Assembly (NCBI RefSeq): GCF_002878395.1
Contig: NC_061122.1
Location: forward strand, 80,853,088 to 80,917,087
Reading direction: 5' to 3'
Source: Capsicum annuum
Taxonomy: Eukaryota > Streptophyta > Magnoliopsida > Solanales > Solanaceae
DNA: 64,000 nucleotides
In this document: piece by piece, positions 46,307 through 57,335 of the stretch
Layout: every line of letters begins with the position of its first letter
How positions within the stretch are numbered: position 1 is the first letter of the stretch
Made by a program: the position numbers and the translations under genes
The notes under the pieces: generated by a model
Database searches by the model: none
What the model was told of the DNA's origin: nothing
What the model saw: only the letters and a program-made list of their open reading frames with translations

Positions 46307-47108
46307 AAGGGTAAAGTGATAGCTTATGCTTCTAGACAGTTGAAACCCTATGAGAAAATTAACCCACCCATGACCTTGAGTTGGCTGCTGTGGTGTTTGC
46401 TTTGAAAATCTGGAGACACTATTTGTATGGTGTCCATGTTGATGTTTTCACTGATTATAAGAGTCTGCAGTATGTGTTTACGCAGAGTGAATTAAATCTT
46501 AGACAGAGACGATGGTTAAAATTGTTAAAGGACGATGATATGAGTGTGATGTACCATCCGGGCAAGGCCAATATTATGGTGGATGCCCTAAGTAGAGTGT
46601 CCATGGGTAGTGTTTTTCATGTGGTAGAAGGTAAGAAAGAGTTGGCTCATGATGTACATCGTTTGGCTAGATTGAGGGTTAGGTTGTTTGACTCTGCTGA
46701 AGGTAGTATAGGGGTTCAGAGTAGTTCTGAATCCTCCTTGGTTTCGGAAGTAAAGGAAAAGCAATACTTAGATGCTAGTTTGGTCAGACTGAAGGAGTCA
46801 GTCAAGGACCAAAAAGTAGAGGTTTTCTCCCAAAAGGGAGATGGTATGTTGAGATTGCAGGGTAGATTATGTGTCCCGAATGTTGATGATCTGAGACAGA
46901 GGATTATGGTTGAAGCGTACGGGGCGCGATATTCTATTCATTCTAGAGCCACCAAGATATACCGAGACTTGCGGGAAATCTATTGGTGGAGTGGCATGAA
47001 GAAAGATATACCAGCATTTGTATCTAAGTGTGCAATATGCCAACAGGTTAAGGTTGAACACCAAAGACCTGGTGGTATGATGCAAGAGTTTAGTAGTCCC
47101 ACCTAGAA
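46307..47108 (+). pseudogene. pol: E3 RNase H and IN zinc domain
   Basis: A one-base loss between 46306 and 46381 (in YEKINPPMTL) shifts the frame. 46381-47106 then gives [27 protein letters not shown] (catalytic Asp), YHPGKANIMVDALSRV and the IN zinc region. There the first His is replaced (EAYGARYSIH) while CAICQQVK remains. TAG at 47104 replaces the Trp codon (expected EWKWE), consistent with G-to-A. Confidence 0.88.
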
Positions 47109-48362
47109 GTGGGAAGAGATAAATATCGACTTCGTGATTTGTTTCCTCCCTCCCGACGCCATCATGATTCTATTTGGGTTGTGGTTGATAGCTTGACTAA
47201 GTCTTCTCATTTCTTGCATATTCATACTTCATATACTGCTGAGGATTATGCTAGATTGTATATCCGAGAGCTAGTCAGACTGCATGGAGTTCCCTTGTCT
47301 ATCATTTTGGATAGGGGTAATCAGTTCACTTCGCAATTTTGGAAAGCTTTTCAGAAGGGTCTTGGTACCCAAGTGCTTTTGAGTTCTGCTTTGCATCCAC
47401 AGACTGATGGTCAGGCTGAGCGGACCATCCAGACCTTAGAGGATATGTTGAGAGCTTGTGGACTTGACTTTAAGGGAAGTTGGGATGATCACTTACCGTT
47501 GATAGAGTTTGCTTACAATAACAGTTTCCACTCTAGTATTGGCATGGCTCCATTTAAAGCCTTATATGGGAGGAAGTGTAGATCACCCATAGGTTGGTTC
47601 GAGGTGGGTGAAGCAGCTGTGAGTGGTCCTGATTTGGTATTTAAGGCTATGGAAAAAGTTAAGTTGATTAGGGAAAGGTTTAAAACTGTGCAGAGTCATT
47701 AGAAGTCATATGCGGATGTCAGAAGGAGAGAACTTGAGTTTGAAGTTGGTGACCTAGTGTATCTAAAAATTTCACCCATAATGGGGGAGAAGAGATTCAG
47801 AAAGAAGGGGAAGCTTAGTCCCCGTTATGTTGGTCCTTACAAAATTCTTAGCCGTGTTGGTAAGGTAGCTTATGAGGTCGAGTTGCCTTCCGAGTTGTCC
47901 TCTGTTCATCCAATATTCCATGTCTCCATGCTTAGGAAGTATATTAGCAACGCTGTGGTAGTGGATTCCTCTGTGAGTGCTGACATTCAAGAAAATCTTT
48001 CTTTTGATGAGATTCCTGTTGAGATTTTTGATTTCAGTGTCCGGAGACTAAGGAACAAAGAAGTTCCCTTGGTCAAGGTGTTATGGCGAAACCAATCTGT
48101 TGAGGGTGCAACTTGGGAAGCTGAGGCGGATATGCAATCCAAGTACCCGCACTTATTTTTACGAACTCTGATCAAGCCGAAGGTACCGTTCTTTCCTAAA
48201 TCATGCACTTTTGATAAAAGTTGCAGCAGTTCAACTTTCATTTATTATGTGTTCAGCTATAGTTTCTTGAATTTATGCATTATATGTTGCATTCGAAGTG
48301 AGAAACAATGTGGTGATAAGTCTAACGAATGGTTTCAGTTGTATGCTCTATTCCCTATCTAA
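47109..48362 (+). pseudogene. pol: E3 integrase core and chromodomain-like tail
   Basis: After a frameshift near 47,150 one frame runs to 48362 with a single TAG (47700-47702, expected Gln of QKSYAD). D-35-E is complete: Asp 47187 (VVDSLTKS), Asp 47310 (ILDRGNQFT), Glu 47418 (GQAERTIQ). C-terminal domain: KLSPRYVGPYKI, VHPIFHVSMLRK. Tail: VRRLRNKEVPLVKVLWRN, ATWEAEADMQSKYPHLF, then about 60 extra residues before the stop. The tail is the Tekay/Del chromodomain-like type. Best preserved integrase in the window. Confidence 0.93.
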
Positions 48363-48401
48363 TCTTGGAATTTCTAGCGTCATTCGAGGACAAATGTTTC
48401 C

Positions 48402-48412
48402 AAGGGGGATGA
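48402..48412 (+). other. E3 polypurine tract
   Basis: aagggggatga directly before the 3' LTR. Confidence 0.88.
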
Positions 48413-50902
48413 TGTAATACCCCGGGAAATTTTTCATTGAAATTTTGTGCGTAAACATATTGGGTTCTATCTTCTAGAATGAATTATAAATTTTCAGTAT
48501 GGAATGTCTTAGATTATGACCCACCATTGCGTAGAGTATCGAATAAGCTTCCCAACGATATGTAGATGATCATCCAAAATAGACACCCGAGCGACAAGTT
48601 ATGAACATTCCGATCGAACCATGAATAGTAGTGAATAGTAAAACGTGCAGGAAAAAGTACTGAGGCCTGGCGTATTTTTGCTCTAACTTTAAATGATCAT
48701 AACTCCTTGTACATAATGAGCTGAGTGATCTACTGTATATCAACAGAAAGCTCTGTGAGTCCTCTTTCCAATGAAATTAGTTTCATCCAATTTGTCTATT
48801 GGAGAAAAAAGTTATGGTCGATCTACTTTAGCCTATCAAAAGTGAATTTTTGGGTCAACTTCAAATGATCATAACTCCTTGTACACAATGATCTGGGTGA
48901 GATACTATATATCAACAGAAAGATATGAGAGTCCTCTTTCTAATGAAATTGTTTTTACCCAATTTGGATATCTAAATAAAACATTATGGTTGATCTACTT
49001 CGAACTATCAAAACAGTTCACCAAAGAACAGATTCGAGAATTATTTGATTTTAGGGGTGTTTTGGTCATTCCCCCTCACCCAAAAGCCATCCAAACCCTA
49101 TATTAAAGCCTATTAGAAGCATTATATGTTATATTTCATCAAATTCCCTCAAAAAGAAAACCCTAAGCTCCTACATCTAACTTCAAGAACCTCCAAAGTT
49201 CACTATTAATTCTGCAAATTTATTCAAGATTCCAAGTTCTTAGTTCAAGAACTTCAAGAACTTCCAAAGTTCACCATTAATTCTACAAATTTATTCAAGA
49301 TTCCAAGCTCCTATTTCAAAAACTCCAAGAACCATCATTCAAAGGCACGATTAACATCTCAAAAATGAGTATCGATCTAAAGTTTATCATTCAAGGTATG
49401 TGGGATTTTTCAACAAGAACTCTCTTTCTTTCTTGTGCCCAAAAGTAATTTTCTTTGCAAAGGCATGATTTTTATTTGATTTTTTACGAATTTGAAGCAT
49501 GAACCCACATCTTATGATGATTATTATGAAATATTGATGTTTATGATTTTGAAAGATGAATTTACATGTGTGGAGATATAAAGCATGAATCTTGAATGAT
49601 ATTTATCATGATTTTGATATTTGGGTCGTGAATCCCCATTGAAAATTATATTTTTTTTAGAAAGTGTGTGTTATAAGTACATTGATGTTGAATATTTGAG
49701 ATATTTTAAATGATTTGACCTTTTGGCCTTAATGGAGTTGTTTTGAACTCGAGTGTGAAAGAAATCCACAACGTGGTTGATTTTGATAGATGGGAAGCAT
49801 GATGGCTCCCGATGTATATTTATATATTACTGAAATTATTTTGTTGTGGATTGTCTTTTAAATGATCTGAGCTAAGTCTGGGAGAAATCTGTAGCACCGA
49901 GTGGGAGGTCTAAAGTGACCTTACTTCCCTAGAACTACGTGCCCCCATAGGAGTGAGCCTGAGGCTGATTTATATAGTGATCACTAGTTTGTGTGGATTT
50001 GATATCGATAGTCCTACTCCGATGGCAAGGATAGGACGGCTCTCCCCGATGTGGGTTGTACGTTGGACTCCATTTAGCTCACATGGTTTATGTCGGTTAT
50101 AGGATCTCCCAGTGTGTGTGTGTTTCCTTGTGTCTATGGTGAATGGTGAAGTGATTTGAAAGTGGAATTATGAAAGTTATTCTTTCGAAAGATTTAAATA
50201 ATATTTACATTATGAGAATTGATATTCTTGATGAACTGAAAGTGATTGACAAATTATATGATGACTCACATGTGTTATTGTACTTATTTCATCCTCTCAT
50301 GATTATGATGATTTTCTTTGGGCTATGTAAGTCTTTCATATATCCTGCATATTTCTTATAAATATTTATGATGATGATGATGTTTATACAATTGCATACA
50401 CCCCCATATACTCGGTTCCTTTCCATGGTACTGACCACATCTTCTAATATGGGATGCATTTTCTCAGAATGTAGGTTCAGGTGCTCAGTTCTAGGTTCGA
50501 CAGTGATTCTTTGGGCACGCTATTCTACATCCTCTATTATGGTGAGTCCTGATGTTCCAAGGACGTGATGTCTGATGTTGGTTTCACAAAATTGTTTACA
50601 TTTGATAACTGATATGAGTCAGTTGGGGCATGCCTCAATGGCTTGCTAGTTTTATTAATTTTCTCAGAGGCTTGTCAGACTAGTATAGATGTTGGGAGTT
50701 GACTAATAAGTCATATTTTGTTATCTTTCTAAAATTCTTTTATTCTTGGATGATGATTACTCTGTTAATATTTGAGGGTTATTTATAAAACCCCGTTGAT
50801 TTGTGTTGAACTGAATGAAAATGGCTCAAAGGGTTAGCTTGGGGATACTCGTAGCCTCAAGCATCGTGTGATGCTCTAGGACCCGTTTTCCGAGGCGTTA
50901 CA
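48413..50902 (+). repeat. E3 3' LTR
   Basis: It starts tgtaataccccggg and ends gaggcgttaca, 2,490 bp. Colinear with 42411-44883, with scattered differences such as a gatgatgatgatg expansion near 50,369. Confidence 0.93.
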
Positions 50903-50907
50903 GATAT
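50903..50907. repeat. Right TSD of E3 (gatat)
   Basis: Perfect match to 42406-42410. Confidence 0.9.
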
Positions 50908-51413
50908 ACCTGGGTGAATTGAATATCTAGAGTTGTGAGCCTCATGCAAAATCAATATAACTAATTCGTCAATATAAGGAACACAAATACGGCCATCAAA
51001 TCTCAAAACACCCTCAGAATCAATGGTGTGCCTCTCAGACTCACCATTCAACACCTGATCGCGAAGGAAGCAAAGCTTTCTATCCTCATATTGACGATCA
51101 TGAATCTAATCAAAAATTGAGTACCTCAACTCCTCATTAGCCAAAATCCTCCAAGGATATGAAATATCATGGCAAACCATCAAGTTTGCTAAAGACTGAA
51201 TGTCTCGTGCCAACGGCCTCTAAGAAACTGATATACAAGCCAAGCTACCTATACTCACAATCTTCCGACTCAAGGCATCTGCTGCAATATTTGCTTTACC
51301 CAGAGGATATAAGATGGAAATATCATAGTCCTAAAGTAACTCTTTACGAAGCATCTATAATAACCGGCAAAACCAATAAAGCTATGAACCTCAGTTAGAG
51401 ATGTAGGTCTAGC
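50908..51413 (-). pseudogene. pol: H RNaseH/IN linker; RNase H core deleted
   Basis: Minus strand: from 51413, FIGFAGYYRCFVKSYF (RT connection) passes at about 51,340 directly into GKANIAADALSRK, which normally lies after RNase H. So roughly the whole RNase H domain is missing. It continues through EGVLRFDGRICVPYIDEL and EAHNSRYSIHPG, the first half of the IN zinc domain, and is cut there by E3. Confidence 0.8.
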
Positions 51414-52052
51414 CTAATCATGAATCGACTCTATTATGATTGGGTATACCATAATACATTGCTTAGACATCACATGTCCAAGAAATGTCACCGACTCGAG
51501 CCAACACTCAACCTTAGAGGACTTGGTGAAAAACACATGATCTTTCAAAGTCTGGAGAACGATCCTCAAATATTGTGCATACTCCTCACTACTACTCGAA
51601 TACAAAAGGAGTTCATCAATGAACATAATTACAAAGGAGTCTAAATAAGGCCTAAATACTCGGTTCATCAAATCCATGAACGTTTAGGGCATTAGTCAAC
51701 CAAAAGGACATCACAAGAAACTCATAATGACCATAATGGGTCCTAAAAGTTGTATTCGGGACATCCTCAGCCCAATCCTCAACTGATGGTAACCATACCT
51801 TAAGTCAATATTAGAAAACACGGTTTCACCCTGAAGCTGGTCAAACAAATCATCAATACGAGGCATAGGATAATGGTTCTTCACCGTCACCTTATTAAGC
51901 TTCCCATAATCAATACACATATGCATGGAACCATCTTTGTTCTTTACAAACAATACAAGATCTCCCCATAAGGACACACTCGATCTAATAAAACCCTTAT
52001 TGAGAATATCCTAATGATGAGAATTTAGCTCCTTAAGCTCAGCAAGAGCCAT
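51414..52052 (-). pseudogene. pol: H reverse transcriptase
   Basis: Minus-strand pieces: 51977-51711 with [39 protein letters not shown] and [13 protein letters not shown] (first Asp), then a frameshift. 51677-51414 has [19 protein letters not shown], with the catalytic pair changed from DD to DE (FIDE), followed by CWLESVTFLGHVM. The altered active site and frameshift make it inactive. Confidence 0.88.
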
Positions 52053-52272
52053 ATGGTAAGGTGTCATAGAAATATGTCGGATGCTAGGCTAGAGATCAAT
52101 AGCAGTAGGTCAGAAGAGAACACATCAGGAAACAACAGGAACAAAGTCAAGGGATGGACTCTCTACGCTAGTATCAAAAATATAAGTGAGATAAGACTTG
52201 CAGCCCCTCGATATAAGCCTCCTAGAACAAACATAAGAAATAATCCCCATCGCCTCACGTCTAACCACTCCC
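52053..52272 (-). pseudogene. pol: H protease-RT spacer
   Basis: The minus frame 52307-52125 contains SRRLISRGCKSYLTYIFD and VESPSLDFVPVV, the usual spacer before RT (compare ARKLISKGC in E3). Confidence 0.75.
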
Positions 52273-52709
52273 TGCCATACGACAAGCGAAGGTAATGGTC
52301 TTGGCAAAATAATCCATGACCGTATGATAGTGGGATAACCAGTCCATGCGCAAAATCATATCAAAATCTACTATATCCAGAATAATTAGATCAACATAAG
52401 TATCAACATCACTAGTTGTCATAATACATGATCTAAGAACTCAATGAACTACTAAAGAATCACCCATGGGAGTAGATAAACGCAATGGCACATCTAATAA
52501 ATCGCTAATAAACTCTAATTGTGGTGCATAATAAGCAAAAATATAAGAATAAGTGGATCCTAGATCAAATAAAGCAAGGGTCAACGAAGGTGCACCAAAA
52601 TCATACCTATAACAATAGCATCTGAAGTCTCGACCTCAGGTCTAGCAGGTACTGCATACAACTGACCATGCCTGCCACCTAGATGGGCACCTGACTAACC
52701 TCTTACCTA
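52273..52709 (-). pseudogene. pol: H protease, copy 1 of a tandem duplication
   Basis: The minus strand carries LALFDLGSTYSYIFAYYAP (protease active site D-L-G for D-S-G), STPMGDSLVV, a stop, then VLRSCIMTTSD, LIILDIVDFDMI and MDWLSHYHTVMD. The whole roughly 437-bp block is repeated immediately to the right, the second copy being split by S2. Confidence 0.78.
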
Positions 52710-52711
52710 CC

Positions 52712-52928
52712 TACCATACGACTGGGATACACCGGCATGGCTGAGGTAATGGTCTTAGAAAAATAATTCATGACTGCATGATAGTAGGATAACCAGTCCA
52801 TGCCTAGAATCACATCAAAATCCACTATATCCAAAATAATTAGATCAGCATAAGTATTAGCATCACTAGTTGTCATAACACATGATCTAAGAACCCGATC
52901 AACTACTATAATAACCCACGGGAGTAAA
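52712..52928 (-). pseudogene. pol: H protease, copy 2, part b
   Basis: Minus strand VDRVLRSCVMTTSDANTYAD, LIILDIVDFDVILGMDWLSY. Duplicate of 52,273-52,490. It joins 55,465-55,690 once S2 is removed. Confidence 0.78.
52924..52928. repeat. TSD of S2 (gtaaa), left
   Basis: Identical to 55460-55464. Confidence 0.88.
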
Positions 52929-55459
52929 TATAACACCTCAGATCTGGTACCCAGAATGCTACATAGTGCTCAGAACCCCAAAGGACCACAAGCTAACCCA
53001 TGACTGACATCTGTACTTGTATACTACATGAAATACTTTATAATGCAGAAAACATGAACTGAAAGGCCATAAGGTTCAAAATTGAGACATAGTCTTTTAT
53101 AAAAATGTAACATCTGGGAGGGGTATGAAATACCCAAAACAACTGAAATAAGCTATCTGAACATACTGTAGTCTGGAAAGCCTCTAAAACATGACTGTCT
53201 GAATAAGAAGTTGATGGAACATGTCCCCAACTAACTCCAACTAATAAACTAATTACTGAGATAATAAAATGATGATCATATCCTCAAAAGATGAGGACTC
53301 ACTACTAACTCTGACAGCGGAGATTGGAATCTACTGATGCTCTGGAGCTTGTATCTCTGAACCTATGGTATAAGACACTATAGCGCAAATGCATCAGTAC
53401 TTTGAATGTACTAGTATGCAAGTGAGGTAGGTTGAATGCATGGGGTTCATATGTATAAACAATAACAATAGCAGACTAACTATTATGAGTGTGAGAATAC
53501 ATGCATGAGACATAATAACTGACACTGATACCGTGATAACATCATTACTGAATTTGAATACTAATAACATGACATAATGATAACTGATATAATTGATAAC
53601 ATGAGTGACGGTATCTGACAGTGCTAAATCTAATGAAACTAGCTGAGTCCCGTACTGTATCTGAGTTGACTGTATCTAACAGTCCTAAAATATGAAGAAC
53701 TATCTAAGTTCTATTACTGAGACTGATTGACTGTGTCTGACAATCCTGATTCTGTAACGTAAAACTGTGGGAAGTAGTTATCTAACCAACATGCCCCTAA
53801 TATGCCATTATGGTTGAGTTGGGGTCCAATCTATAACCCCAATTAGAAGGGTGTCAATACCACGCCACTGGTAAGGACAAGTTGTGGGTGACCCTCATCT
53901 GATAGTGTCCCCAAAATAGAATGATGGGGACCTTATCTGACAGTGCTTATCCACCTCATCAACCCTCATCGGATAGTGTTGATGTCTCAACCTATGCTGG
54001 CTACATAGTTCTGGAATGCAAGGATGACTTCTAAGAATCATACCCTCATTTGATAGTGTGTGTTCCCATCCTTGGGTTCACTTGGTGTTAATTCCTACTC
54101 CCATCTGAATAGACTCTGAACATGATTTACTGAACTGAACATGGGCTGAGTTACTGAATTCCATTGACTGATGGAATACTACTAATATCTGACAACTGAC
54201 TGAGTTCATGAGATCATGGAGATTTCCTGAGCCATAAGACTGTCTGAAGTCTAAGGATTCATAGCTTAACTGAGAGTATCGTGAAAACATGACATGGCTC
54301 TAGGCACACAACTAATGTTTCGGGTACGACTACCCCTAGGACTCGATGGAAGGAAACTGACCAAGCATAACTTACTTGAACATATAACTAACATCATAAT
54401 CCATAATACATTTATAGAAGCATTTCATCAAAACATGTGATAGGCAAACTTGTACATACATGGGGATTTAATGGTATCATGCTAGTTAGGCACCTTTTTT
54501 TCATCTAGGTATTTAATCAAACATATTAGGCATGGTACATGTAAACATCATTGTACAATAATTAAACATCATGGTTCAATTCTAATTTCATAATTCAAGG
54601 GTTTAGTCATAGGTTTGCATGAATCTATATCTATAATAATTTAACCCACATAGAATTTTTCACCCAACTTGGAGTAGAATTCAATTTCTCATTATCGACA
54701 TGAACAAGAGCAGCCCAATCGTGAAATTCATAAGAAAATCCATAAACTTGAATTTAGAAAAGGGAATCTTGGGCTTCATGGACGAAAGGAGTCCATGAAA
54801 AAACACTATGCATACCTTGGTTCATAAATACACGAAGATTGATGGAGGAAATTCTTGATTCTGAATCTTCTATGAAAAGCCCTATGTTGTTCTTGAGAGG
54901 TTTTTGAGAGAAGAGAGTGTATTTTGGGTGAAAAGTAGCTGAATCACGTGTTAAATGGCTTAAATAGGGGTGGAAAATTGACCCTTTTAACCCTGGACGT
55001 GTCTTGTAATTTCAATAAAAATTTCCCAAATTGGACCCCTGGTGCGATACGGCGCTATCACACTGTGTCACTGGAATTTAACTATTGGGAAACTGAGGGA
55101 TATCACAACGCGGAGCCATCGTGTTGCCCCTTCTTTTGCTACCTGGAAATTTGGTGCGACGCAGAGAAAATCGCACTGAGACACTAGAAAAGGACAATTG
55201 CCATTTTAGCTTGTGGCGCGACACGCCACTGACCAATATGGTGTTGTTTTACGATGAGAACTTAAAATAGTCATAACTTCTTACCTAGTTATCGGATTTA
55301 GGCAAATTTTATATCGATGGAAAGCTTATTGAATTTCCCACATAACGAAAAGTGAAAATCTTAAAAATACCACGTGTACAAAAATGGATTCATCTTTCAA
55401 AGAAAGCTCCTAACATTTTTTAGATGATTTCAAGCTAGGAAAAGGTACGGGGTATTACA
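52929..55459 (-). mobile_element. Solo LTR S2
   Basis: Minus strand start tgtaataccccgtacc (55459) and end ggtgttata (52929; expected ttaca), 2,531 bp, perfect TSD gtaaa. No PBS, polypurine tract or internal region. Same family as S1, E3 and Q, sharing aataagctttccatcgat and the CG-rich block (here 55,030-55,260) upstream of the TATA-like tatttaa (opposite strand near 54,960). Confidence 0.88.
53600..54065. repeat. Short diverged repeats inside S2
   Basis: (g)tatctgacagt/cctaaat-type motifs recur near 53,606, 53,665 and 53,730 (about 60 bp apart). accctcatctgatagtgt-type motifs recur near 53,890, 53,930, 53,956 and 54,043. Not seen in S1 or E3 at the same density. Confidence 0.6.
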
Positions 55460-55464
55460 GTAAA
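55460..55464. repeat. TSD of S2 (gtaaa), right
   Basis: Perfect match to 52924-52928. Confidence 0.88.
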
Positions 55465-55690
55465 TAAGTGAAAGTCACATATAATAAATTGCTAGTTAAC
55501 TCCAACTATGCTGCATAATAAGCAAAAATATAAAAATAAGTTAATCTCGGATCAAATAAAACAAGGGTCAACTGGCGGTGCACCAAAATCATACCTATAA
55601 TAACAGCATTCGAAGCCTCAGCCTTGGGTCTAGCAGGTAGTGCATACAATTGACCATGCCTACCACCTAGCTGGGCACCGACTGACCTCT
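55465..55690 (-). pseudogene. pol: H protease, copy 2, part a
   Basis: Duplicates 52,490-52,709: shared tgcataataagcaaaaatat, caccaaaatcatacctata and gcatacaa(c/t)tgaccatg on the plus strand. It holds the protease active-site end of the second copy, with stops. Confidence 0.75.
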
Positions 55691-57114
55691 TATCCTACCT
55701 GCCTAAGAACCTTCTTGAGTACCCCAAGAACTATCCCTACGATATTGAAAACCCCTCTAGCTAAGGGATGAACTACTCTAATAGGGGAAGTACCCAGTGC
55801 TGACACAATAATTATACCACAACCAGGGTACTTAAGCAAAAAAGATCAAAAGACCAATAGTAAAAACCCTCTGAGCTGAACCAAAACCAGTATGACCCAA
55901 AACAGCCACCACAACTAAGATAACTAGAAGATAGACCCTCGAAGACTGACCACTGCACTGACCAGGGCGATCGCTAGCACTAGACCGACCTCTATTAGTA
56001 ATTTAAATTACTTCCTAAATCTGTCGACTAGACTGACTTTGAGGCTAATGGGATGGACGCGGAGAATACCCATCGTGAGAACTGCTACCTCCAAATGGAG
56101 AACTACTACGACTCCAACTAAAACTGCCCTAATATCTAGCCCTCTTATCATTGCCCTTTAGGCCTTATGATACAGCTTCTCCATCACTTGAGCATGGTCT
56201 GAAACCTCGACAAAAGATCTACCAATAATGACCAAACTATGAGTAGACATATGAATAAAGAGTCTCAACCCTCTAACAAAGCAACGAACTCTCTCATAAT
56301 TAGTGTCCAGAATAGAAGTCACGTGTCCAACCAACTCATGGAAAATAAACTCATACTCTGCAACTGTAATGGAGCTATACTACAATCTAGAGAACTGATC
56401 CCTCAAATGATCTCAAAGGTTTTGGGGCATATACTTTTACAAAAATATCTCGGAGAACTGAGTCCATGGAAAATGACCCGCTGGTCTAGAATCCATATAA
56501 ACTCTCCACCAATTACGAGCAGACAAGTCTAACTGGAATGTGGTGTACTCCACACTATAAGTCTCAACAAAGCCCAAACCACAAAGAATGCCTTCACAAG
56601 CAATCAGAAACTCATAGGTATCCTCGCTCACAACACCAACAACACTAGGCGAGGCCAATCTCAAGAATCTACCCAATATCTTCTGCTTTTTAGAAGATAT
56701 AATAAGCTGAGAACCCACTGGCTGGGAAACTACCTACTGAGCAACTATCAGTGTAGGAGAAACCTCAACTCTGGGAGCCACAGCTACAGGCTATGCCCCC
56801 CGCCTCAATACTACTCTGATCAGTAGACTGTGCAACATCAAATGACACACCACCAACTAAACCTAAAAGAAGAACCAATCATCTCTGAGTAATAAAGAGA
56901 ATAAACTCGAGTGGAGCATGGGCTAGTCAATGGCCTTAAGCTATAATGAAAGAATCTCTGGCCCAGGTGCAAGAATAGGGTCTGGGAAAGATAACCTATC
57001 CTGGTCCCTAGCTGAGGACACATCACGAGAATATCCAAGATATCTAGGTTATCTATAAACAGGAGTAGGATCCCTAGGATCGGTCTGGGACCCTCGTCTT
57101 ACATAGAAGTAGCA
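55691..57114 (-). pseudogene. gag: H gag
   Basis: Minus strand. The best frame (56718-56437) has KILGRFLRLASPSVVGVVSE, DTYEFLIACEGIL and YTTFQLDLSARNWWRVYMDS, a clear gag capsid start, then WTQFSEIFL. Downstream frames keep EYEFIFHELVGHVTSILDTN. A decayed knuckle lies near 55,820-55,910 (CGGC... with later Cys/His largely lost). The N-terminus near 57,114 and the stretch to 56,718 contain many stops. Heavily mutated. Confidence 0.78.
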
Positions 57115-57335
57115 CGTATCCTGGCCTTCAGTAAAACAGTAAAGTCAATAGAATACTCTACAAACAAACTCAAACTCTTAGCACAATATGAGTGAAAAAA
57201 GTAAAGAACTCCTAAAAATATCCCATAGCCTCTCGAAGATAGGAAATGAGCGTCATTGTTCCTATTCACAGGACTCTACTAGACACTTGCTCTTGTACCA
57301 ATAATATCGATGAAACTTAGGCTCTGATACTAATT
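57115..57335 (-). other. H 5' leader and PBS
   Basis: PBS: minus tagtatcagagc (plus 57321-57332), a G-to-A change from TGGTATCAGAGC, close inside the LTR. The leader resembles that of Q and E3. Confidence 0.8.

Larger units (their letters stand above)
42411..50902 (+). mobile_element. Tekay/Del-like element E3, gag and protease deleted
   Basis: 8,492 bp with LTRs of 2,473 and 2,490 bp, exact PBS, polypurine tract and perfect TSD gatat. The interior is only 3,529 bp because gag and protease are missing. RT, RNaseH and IN remain with four stops and two frameshifts. Its LTRs define the family of Q, S1 and S2. It is inserted in the H integrase zinc domain, just after SRYSIHPG. Confidence 0.93.

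Noticed and set aside
47772..48241. Minus-strand ORFs opposite E3 integrase
   Set aside because: Shadows of the plus-strand integrase frame, which has clear IN motifs.
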